Shown here: positions 1 to 6,443 of the stretch, in pieces
Layout: each line of letters opens with the position of its first letter
Numbering within the stretch: the stretch's first letter is position 1
From: Candidatus Competibacter phosphatis
GTDB lineage: Bacteria; Pseudomonadota; Gammaproteobacteria; Competibacterales; Competibacteraceae
DNA: 32,606 bases
Assembly (NCBI RefSeq): GCF_012939995.1
Contig: NZ_SPMZ01000057.1
Coordinates: forward strand, 1-32,606
Reading direction: 5' to 3'
Program-made: the position numbers and the translations under genes
Notes under the pieces: model-generated
What the model was told of the DNA's origin: nothing
The model's input: the letters and a program-made list of their open reading frames with translations, nothing else
Database searches by the model: none

Positions 1-333
<333 letters not shown>

Positions 334-396
334 TGCAACACCCAAAGTATGTGAGATTCCCCTCCCGCGCATGCATCGTGCCTTCCACCCCTTTTC

Positions 397-513
397 GCCT
401 GGCGACCTTAGCGCGTGGGAACCACTCGATCCCATCCCGAACTCGACCGTGAAACCGCGCCGCGCCTATGATCGTGTGAGATCTACTCACGCTAAAGTCG
501 GTCATCGCCAGGC
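397..513 (+). rRNA. rrf: 5S ribosomal RNA
   Basis: About 117 nt begin with GCCTGGCGACC and end with CGCCAGGC, so the two ends pair as the 5S helix I. The internal CCCATCCCGAACTC and GTGAAACC segments are the conserved 5S loop sequences. It lies ~60 nt after the 23S end. No tRNA is seen between 23S and 5S or after 5S. The ends are placed by the terminal helix and may be off by one or two bases. Confidence 0.95.
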
Positions 514-524
514 AATTTACATCT

Positions 525-562
525 GAAAACCCCCCACTGTGATCACAGTGGGGGTTTTTTGT
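525..562. terminator. Rho-independent terminator of the rrn operon, probably bidirectional
   Basis: A perfect inverted repeat, with arms CCCCCACTGTGA and TCACAGTGGGGG, is followed by TTTTTT on the plus strand and preceded by AAAA. It therefore also makes a U-tract when read from the minus strand. It lies just after 5S and 13 bases past the yihY stop codon, so it can end both converging transcripts. Confidence 0.93.
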
Positions 563-574
563 GTAATCCGCTCC

Positions 575-1466
575 TCAGATACGCGGTTGTGGGTTGTTTT
601 GGCTGAATTCCGGTAACGACTGTTCATACTCGGCGATCACCTGCGCGCCCAGCAGGATAATGATGCTAATGGCATACATGGTGATGAGCACGATAATCAC
701 ACCCGCTAGTGAGCCGTAGATCACGTTGACCGTCGAAAGATTGGCAAAATACCATACCAGACCGTAGCGGACTCCTTCCCACAACAGAGCGGCGGCGATG
801 CCTCCGATAAGGGCATGTCGCCACGGCAGGCGGCCGGCTGGCATTAGCATGTAGATCAAAGTGAGCACACCGACTTGACTGCAAAAACCGATTCCATAGA
901 GCAAGGTCACGGTCAAATCGCCTAGCGACCAGTGCCAGCCCAACAGTTGGATTTCGCCGGTCGCCAAGGTTTGCAGCGCGCCATTGAGCAAGGTCGCTGT
1001 CAACAGACCAAACCCCAATAAGACAACGTACAAGTAAGGAAGCAACAACGAAATCAAGGTGTGCCGGATGTGTAGTACGCGTCGGTGAGCAAAAATCGCC
1101 GCCATCGCGCTTTCCAACATGCCAAAGGCCGCCGCGCTGAAAAAAAAATAAGGTACTGGCCATGATCCAGCTTAGAGCCCGCCTTTGATCGAGAAATTGT
1201 CCGACTTGGTTCAGGATAAGGTCCGATTCACCGGGCACGAGCTGTTCCAGAAAGCGGCCCAGAGTGGCAAGCAACCAGGTTTTCTCCAATATATTGGATA
1301 GAGCGACCAATAACAGGATAAGCAACGGAATCAGTGACAGCAGCGCGTGATAAGCGACGGCGCTGGCCAGCAAGGTCCCTCGATTGGCCTGAAAATGGCG
1401 CAATACTCTGGCAAGGAACGCGAGAGGATGATGGAGAATGATGCGGACAGGATGAGGAGCTTGCAT
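575..1466 (-). CDS. YihY/BrkB family inner-membrane protein, frameshifted
   Basis: This is a multi-pass membrane protein of the YihY/BrkB (former 'ribonuclease BN') family, whose function is unknown. The N-terminal part has the family start, with a segment around ASAVAYHALLSLIPLLILLL as first membrane helix. The C-terminal part continues with further helices and the typical GSLAGVIIVLITMYA segment. The two parts are in different frames, and the break is at a run of nine A (1140-1148). Reading eight restores LFFFSAAAFGMLESA and a protein of ~296 aa, normal for the family. I chose ATG at 1466. A TTG at 1487 would overlap the stop of the upstream TPR gene as TTGA and could allow coupled translation. 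No good Shine-Dalgarno is visible for either. The frameshift may be a sequence error or true gene decay. Confidence 0.85.
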
Positions 1467-1483
1467 GAATGGTTGGGCCAGGC

Positions 1484-4147
1484 TCAATGGGAGGCGAGGT
1501 ATTCCAGCAAGAGCTGGATTTCCGCCGCATACTGGTAGTGCAATTCCGGGTCGGCGGCTAACTCGGGATCGCGAGAACCCGCCAGAATAGCCTGTAGCTT
1601 TTCGATCAACAGCCTACCGGTCGATGGAACATTGGGGCTGGCCGCGATCTGGTCCAGTTTGGTGGCGAGCGCGCTGGCATCGCCGGCTTGAATGGCGTGA
1701 CCCACCTGAGCGCACAAACGGGTGCCGGGGTTGGTGTTTTCGCCACCCGCTTGCCGATACGCGAGATATTTCTTGATGGCTTGCCGCCGCGCTTGATCGG
1801 CCACATTGGGGTTTTGAACCGCCTGACCCAGGTCGCGCAAACCGCGGCGGATCGCCCAGTTGCGGGCCGTGGGGCTGTCAGGCAGGTTGCATTCGCTGGC
1901 GCGGTAGAGTTCCTGACGGGCATCGTCGTGCCGCCGCAGCTGAATCAGTACGTTCGCCAGCTTGTTGCGGCTGGCTTCCTCGCTGTGACTGTCGCCCAAC
2001 TCCCGGTAAAGTTCCGCCATTCGGCGATAGGACAAGGCGGCGGGTTCGAGTTGGTTGAGCAACTGATGCAAATGGCCCAGCTCGCCCAGCGTTTCGGCGA
2101 TCCCGCTCCGGTTACGCTGCTGCTCGTATAGGTAAAGAGCCTGCTGACAGGCATGAAGCGCCGCTTCGATCTCGCGGTTCATTTTCCGAGCCAGACCGAG
2201 TTGCCGCCAAGCCTGCGCCGCGCCTTCCGGTTCGCCCAGCGCTTCGAATGTCCGCCGGGCGGTGTCGTACATCTTGGCGGCTTCGGCGTAATGCCCCTGC
2301 CGCTGACGCACTAGGCCAAGTTGCATGTTGTTGGTTGCGAAGGTCGCATTGTTGGTGTTGGGGCCGGCGTGCGCCAGCGCGGTCTCATAGGCGTCGACGG
2401 CTTCCTGCAAGCGTCGTAAATAGGTCAGGCAATCGCCGTTTTCGGCATCGGCGACCGCAGCCATGCGGTTGGCGTTGTCGTTGCCGGCATCCGCCAGCTT
2501 CTGAAACAGTTGACGGGCGGTGGTCAGTTCCCGCGAGGCCGGTTCGGCGGCCTCGGCCAGCTTTAGCAGCTTGCCCAGTTGAAAATGCGCGCGGGCCAGA
2601 TCGTAGCTGGCGCCAGCGTAGGCATCGGCGCCAGCATCCTGGCAGAAACGCAGCATTCGCCTCGCCGCTTGCAGGGCATCTTCCAGCGCGCCATCGTTGC
2701 GCAGCCGTTCGACGTTCAAGCGCTCGGTTTCGAAGCGAGCCCGGCTCCAGCCGAGCAGCGCTTGACCAGCCCGCTCACGGGCGGTCACGACTTCGGCCAG
2801 TGTGGCGGGGAGGCCGAGATCGGCCAGCATGTGTTCCAGTTGAACCGCCATCCGAGCGACTCGTTCGTGGGCGGCGTGCTGGATATGGTCGCGCAGTAAA
2901 GCGAGCAAATTGGGCAGTTCCAGCCGCAGCAACCGGGTCGCGCGGGCGTTATCCTTGAAATATTGCTGGTAGAGGACCGCCAGCAGCCGTTCCATGCCGG
3001 CACGCCAGCGTTCCCGCCAGATCGTGCGCTGATCCGGGCTCAATTGGTAGGCCAGGTAGTGGGTTAGCGCGGAATCGAAGCGCAGATGACCGTAGCCCTG
3101 ATCTTCAGCCAAGCCCAAATCGATGATCCGCGCACAGAAAGTATCGGTGGCCAGCGTATCGGCGCTCATGGCATGCCCCAGGGCGATGCGGTTGATCCCT
3201 TCCCGGCAGAACGCGAGTACTGTTAGTGATTCTCGGTCTTGGCTGGAAAGTCGGCGCAAGGTGAGCTCCAGGCTCAGGTAGAGCGGCCATTGCGGGTCGT
3301 CGCCGTGAATGTGCAATAACTTGGTCCGCAGCGGGTGCAGTAGCTCGAAGACCGCGCCCACGCCTAGGGTGCCGAGTTCATGGGTCAGGCAGCGTAAGGC
3401 GCCCGGATGTCCCCCGGCTAGCGCGGCGACATCGCGCAACTGTCGGAAACTCTTGCCGCTGTCGGTGTTCGGCGGCATTTCTCGTGCCTCGATCAGTATC
3501 TGACCAATCATGGCGATGGCATCGTTTTCGCACAGCGGGCTCAGTACCGTTTCCGTCCAGGGTGGGGCGAAGGAGGGTGGGCCGATCCGGCCAAGCCCCA
3601 ATAGACGAAGGTCGGGCCAGTCGTCCAGCAACTGCTTCCAAAATTGATCGAATGCTTCATCCTGCTCCGAGGGCCACCGCTCCAACTGGTCGAGCACGAT
3701 CAAGGTCGGTTCCGTGTGCAATGTTTGCCGGAGGTAGTCCAGCGCTTGCCACTGAGTGGGGTAGCGCACGACCGACCAGTGCCTGCCTTCCGGGAGCAAT
3801 TGTTGGCCCAAGGCTTCCAGCAGCATGCGAGTGTCGTCGACATCGCTGGCGCGGATGTAGGCGATGTGACGGTAGCGGCCGCATCGTGTCTGCCAATCGG
3901 CCAGGGCCACCGCAGCGGCAGTCTTGCCGCTGCCACCGGGTCCGCGCAGGAAGACGCTGGTATGAGTTTCGAACAGTCGCTCCAGAATCAACAGGTCGCG
4001 CCCGCGCCCGATGCATCTGACCGCGGAAGGCTCGGGCAACGACTCCGGTGGGTCGGATCGGGGTCGGTCGAGCAGCCGGCGCCAGAGATCCAACGGGGGG
4101 GCGCACGGTGAGCCGGGGGATCGTGCTGGCCCAGGTAAAGGGCACAA
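1484..4147 (-). CDS. STAND-type NTPase with TPR repeats (C-terminal half of a TIR-CHAT-NTPase-TPR protein)
   Basis: This is the C-terminal ~870 residues of a large signalling or defence-type protein. After a short linker comes a P-loop NTPase domain. IGRGRDLLILERLFE precedes Walker A GPGGSGKT (Lys codon 3923-3925), and TLIVLDQLERW resembles Walker B. This is the layout of NB-ARC/AP-ATPase STAND proteins. After a helical middle part, the C-terminal half (about 2700 down to 1484) is a row of ~34-residue helical repeats with TPR character, such as the A-x-Y-x-x-A pattern and EAVDAYETALAHA. There is no ATG at the 5' end of this frame; the longest reading starts at TTG. Homology begins right after a C-run (4095-4101), where the upstream TIR-CHAT frame ends. 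One added C fuses both into one protein, so I think this is not an independent gene. Confidence 0.85.
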   Translation of the reverse strand: MCPLPGPARSPGSPCAPPLDLWRRLLDRPRSDPPESLPEPSAVRCIGRGRDLLILERLFETHTSVFLRGPGGSGKTAAAVALADWQTRCGRYRHIAYIRASDVDDTRMLLEALGQQLLPEGRHWSVVRYPTQWQALDYLRQTLHTEPTLIVLDQLERWPSEQDEAFDQFWKQLLDDWPDLRLLGLGRIGPPSFAPPWTETVLSPLCENDAIAMIGQILIEAREMPPNTDSGKSFRQLRDVAALAGGHPGALRCLTHELGTLGVGAVFELLHPLRTKLLHIHGDDPQWPLYLSLELTLRRLSSQDRESLTVLAFCREGINRIALGHAMSADTLATDTFCARIIDLGLAEDQGYGHLRFDSALTHYLAYQLSPDQRTIWRERWRAGMERLLAVLYQQYFKDNARATRLLRLELPNLLALLRDHIQHAAHERVARMAVQLEHMLADLGLPATLAEVVTARERAGQALLGWSRARFETERLNVERLRNDGALEDALQAARRMLRFCQDAGADAYAGASYDLARAHFQLGKLLKLAEAAEPASRELTTARQLFQKLADAGNDNANRMAAVADAENGDCLTYLRRLQEAVDAYETALAHAGPNTNNATFATNNMQLGLVRQRQGHYAEAAKMYDTARRTFEALGEPEGAAQAWRQLGLARKMNREIEAALHACQQALYLYEQQRNRSGIAETLGELGHLHQLLNQLEPAALSYRRMAELYRELGDSHSEEASRNKLANVLIQLRRHDDARQELYRASECNLPDSPTARNWAIRRGLRDLGQAVQNPNVADQARRQAIKKYLAYRQAGGENTNPGTRLCAQVGHAIQAGDASALATKLDQIAASPNVPSTGRLLIEKLQAILAGSRDPELAADPELHYQYAAEIQLLLEYLASH

Positions 4148-5745
4148 GTCGGCCAGTCCTGCAAATAAACCCCGCCGCCGCCCAAGCCGACGGTGCGGTA
4201 GCTATCGCTGGCCAGTTGGCGGTGGCCGGCGAACATGGCCTGGCTGATACGGGATCCCCGTAGTAGTTCTTCGTAGAATGCCGCCCAGAATCGGCGCAGA
4301 GTCTCCATCGGTGTGCTGGGATGGACGGTGATCGTGGCCGCGATACCCGCCGCCAGCAGAGCGGAGACCAACTCGGACACGGCGGTGGAGCTGGTGTCGT
4401 CTCTGGAACAGGCCAGAACGACCAGGCGGATGCGGTAGGTGGCCAACAGGGACGCCAGTGCTGACGCCGGGACAAAGTGGGTTTCGCGACAAAGCGGTGC
4501 ATGCAGCTCATGGCTGGCCTCGAATCCGAACACGGCGACATTCTGGTCAGGGTCGTGGCGAAGATAGCCATTCAGATGCAGGGTGGTGAAGGGTCGCCCG
4601 GCGGACCAGGCATCGTTCAGCCGTTTTTCCAGCGTTGCGAGCGTCGGTGGGTTGAGCAGTTGCAGTTCCATCAGGCCACCCAGATTGCCGAGCGCTTCCA
4701 GTAGCGGCAGGGTATGGCGGCGGTAATCGGGGTGGCCGGTCGGTTCGATATCGGGGCGTGGGCTGATCGCCAGGACGCGCAGCGGTGGGGGAGCCGGCGA
4801 AAAAGGGTCGCCGCCGCCGGAGAGCTGGCGCTGGAACTGGATCGGTTGTTTGCCTTGGAGCAGAAAGCCGGCCTCATCGCGCAGCAATTCCCAAGGCAGG
4901 CCGAGCACCGCTGCGGCGGTTGCCGGGGCGGCATCTGTCCGCACCACCAAGCGGTGGTCGCGAGCGTCCGGATCGTCGCGCCAAGCCGTCACCAAGTCCC
5001 GCAAGTCCGGCGCACCGAGAGTGGCCTGATAGAGGGTGTGGCCCCAGGAGGCCAAGCAGGTATCGACATGGCGGGCAAGCTGGCGAACGGTATCGATTGG
5101 CCAGCAGAGGTGATCTTGTAGGTACCAACGCAGAATGCGTGGATCAGGTGGCTGGGGTAGCAAACCGACGTTCGTGCTGACGATGCTCGGGGTTCGCAAG
5201 GGGTGATGGTTAAGCCTTGCGGCGAGCCGCCAACCCTCAGGAGCCATCGGATTGCTCTGACTGAAAATGAGTTCCAGTTCCACCGGCGGTGGACGAGTGC
5301 GGTCGGTGGCGGTTTCGCTGGGCAGCGGCTCGCCCAGTGCCGTCAGCAGGCCCGGCATCACCACGCCTAGTCCCTCGGTGGACAATCGAACCGGGGCGGT
5401 TCGCGGTGGCGGGGTGAACCAGTGATTGAGGATGGCGAGGTCAACGCCGGGCAGTAAGAGGGGAATGACCCGATAGCTACTCGCTCGACGCCGTTCCGTT
5501 TCCTGCGCGATCTCGATCTCCCTCCGTAACCAGGCCGAGTCACCGGTGTTGAGGCCGAGCACCACGATGACTTGGCGAGCCTGTTCGATGGCCCAGCGGA
5601 TCCCGGGCGCCAGCCGTTCGCCGCCGCGCAAGCCGTGCGTATCGCGCCAGATATTCAGACGGTAGGTTTCCAGGGCCAGGGCCAAGTCCTGGGCGAAGGC
5701 GGCATCGGCATGGGCATGGCAGATGAAGATGGAGGCGGTGGCCAT
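3988..5745 (-). CDS. TIR and CHAT domain protein (N-terminal half of a TIR-CHAT-NTPase-TPR protein)
   Basis: The start is ATG 5745, with GGAG seven bases upstream. Residues 1-~140 form a TIR domain: ASIFICHAHAD at the start, and SAWLRRE with Glu76 at the position of the catalytic Glu of NAD-cleaving TIRs. Residues ~270-530 form a CHAT (caspase-like) domain: LPWELLRDE around Trp285, LHLNGYLRHD at ~389-398, and VVLACSRDD with Cys446. The usual catalytic His of the GHG motif seems replaced by Tyr394, while the Cys is kept. Useful homology stops near 4100, at a run of seven C on the coding strand. The last ~35 residues of this frame look like frame noise. Reading eight C continues as APPPLDLWRRLL into the NTPase frame, giving one protein of ~1,420 aa. 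TIR NADases and CHAT proteases are known immune effectors; a role in anti-phage defence is my inference. Confidence 0.87.
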   Translation of the reverse strand: MATASIFICHAHADAAFAQDLALALETYRLNIWRDTHGLRGGERLAPGIRWAIEQARQVIVVLGLNTGDSAWLRREIEIAQETERRRASSYRVIPLLLPGVDLAILNHWFTPPPRTAPVRLSTEGLGVVMPGLLTALGEPLPSETATDRTRPPPVELELIFSQSNPMAPEGWRLAARLNHHPLRTPSIVSTNVGLLPQPPDPRILRWYLQDHLCWPIDTVRQLARHVDTCLASWGHTLYQATLGAPDLRDLVTAWRDDPDARDHRLVVRTDAAPATAAAVLGLPWELLRDEAGFLLQGKQPIQFQRQLSGGGDPFSPAPPPLRVLAISPRPDIEPTGHPDYRRHTLPLLEALGNLGGLMELQLLNPPTLATLEKRLNDAWSAGRPFTTLHLNGYLRHDPDQNVAVFGFEASHELHAPLCRETHFVPASALASLLATYRIRLVVLACSRDDTSSTAVSELVSALLAAGIAATITVHPSTPMETLRRFWAAFYEELLRGSRISQAMFAGHRQLASDSYRTVGLGGGGVYLQDWPTCALYLGQHDPPAHRAPPRWISGAGCSTDPDPTHRSRCPSLPRSDASGAGATC

Positions 5746-5810
5746 CGTGCGACTCCGGAAAGGTGTCGGATCCACTGAGGATGTTAGCGCAAAAATACCC
5801 CCATGGAACG

Positions 5811-5838
5811 CTTGAAAAGCGCGGGTTTGCCCCCATCT
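5811..5838 (+). promoter_or_regulatory. Sigma-32 (RpoH) heat-shock promoter of hsp20
   Basis: CTTGAAA at 5811-5817 and CCCCATCT at 5831-5838 are separated by 13 bases. Both match the sigma-32 consensus (CTTGAAA and CCCCATNT with 11-16 spacing) at every defined base. A start near 5845 gives a leader of about 60 nt before the hsp20 ATG. Confidence 0.85.
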
Positions 5839-5856
5839 TAACGGTAACAGTCAAGG

Positions 5857-5900
5857 GGCGTTCGATAAAACGCCGGAACCCAAACTATAGAGGAGGTTTG
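5857..5900 (+). promoter_or_regulatory. Structured hsp20 leader, possible weak RNA thermometer
   Basis: A hairpin GGCGTT / AACGCC (5857-5862 with 5869-5874) lies in the leader. A second possible pairing, CAAAC 5881-5885 with GTTTG 5896-5900, would place most of the AGGAGG ribosome-binding site (5891-5896) in its loop. Leaders of small heat-shock genes are often thermometers (ROSE, fourU). Neither motif is clearly present here, so this is only a suggestion. Confidence 0.25.
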
Positions 5901-5903
5901 ACC

Positions 5904-6344
5904 ATGGCTCTGATGCGCTATGAACCTTTCAATCTGTTGAACCAGTTGCAGCGGGAAATGAACCGGCTGCTGGATACCGGTCGCTTGGGCGACGAGGAGT
6001 CCGGTAATATTTTGGCTGACTGGGCGCCGGCGGTGGATATCAAGGAAGAACCGAATCAATTCATCATCCACGCCGATCTGCCGGGTGTCGAGAGCAAGGA
6101 TATCGAGATCACCCTGGAAAATGGAGTTCTGACCCTGAAAGGCCAGCGGAGCGCCGAGAAGAAGGAAGAAACCGAACAGTATCGCCGGGTTGAGCGAGTG
6201 CGCGGAACCTTCCTGCGGCGGTTCTCGCTGCCGGATGTGGCCGATGCCGACAAGGTGAGCGCCAAGTGCAAGGACGGCGTGCTGGAGGTGATCGTACTCA
6301 AGCGCGAAGCGGCGCAACCGCGGCGGATCGCCATCGAAAGCTGA
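5904..6344 (+). CDS. hsp20: Small heat-shock protein, Hsp20/alpha-crystallin (IbpA-like holdase)
   Basis: This is a 146-aa cytoplasmic ATP-independent chaperone that binds unfolding proteins and keeps them refoldable. Residues 1-~40 are the short variable N-terminus. The alpha-crystallin domain runs from about 42 to 135. It includes VDIKEEPNQFIIHADLPGV, the LENGVLTLKG strand and the KCKDGVLEV motif, and is followed by the short C-terminal tail RRIAIES, whose IAI resembles the I-x-I oligomerisation motif. The start at 5904 is fixed by AGGAGG at 5891-5896. Transcription should come from the sigma-32 promoter at 5811-5838. A hairpin terminator follows at 6399. The gene diverges from the TIR-CHAT gene with 158 bases between the start codons. 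Confidence 0.96.
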   Translation: MALMRYEPFNLLNQLQREMNRLLDTGRLGDEESGNILADWAPAVDIKEEPNQFIIHADLPGVESKDIEITLENGVLTLKGQRSAEKKEETEQYRRVERVRGTFLRRFSLPDVADADKVSAKCKDGVLEVIVLKREAAQPRRIAIES

Positions 6345-6398
6345 TTCGACTGCGGCGAGGCGCGGTGACGTGCCGTGTCCCGGTGGGTAGTACGGAAC

Positions 6399-6428
6399 AG
6401 CGCGGGCTTCGGCCCGCGCTGGCGTTTT
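6399..6428 (+). terminator. Hairpin terminator between hsp20 and ptsP
   Basis: A nine-base perfect stem AGCGCGGGC / GCCCGCGCT is closed by a C(TTCG)G tetraloop, followed by GGCGTTTTG. It lies 55 bases after hsp20 and 16 bases before the stop of convergent ptsP. The T-tract is short, so efficiency is uncertain. Confidence 0.65.
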
Positions 6429-6443
6429 GCGCGGCGGACGCGA

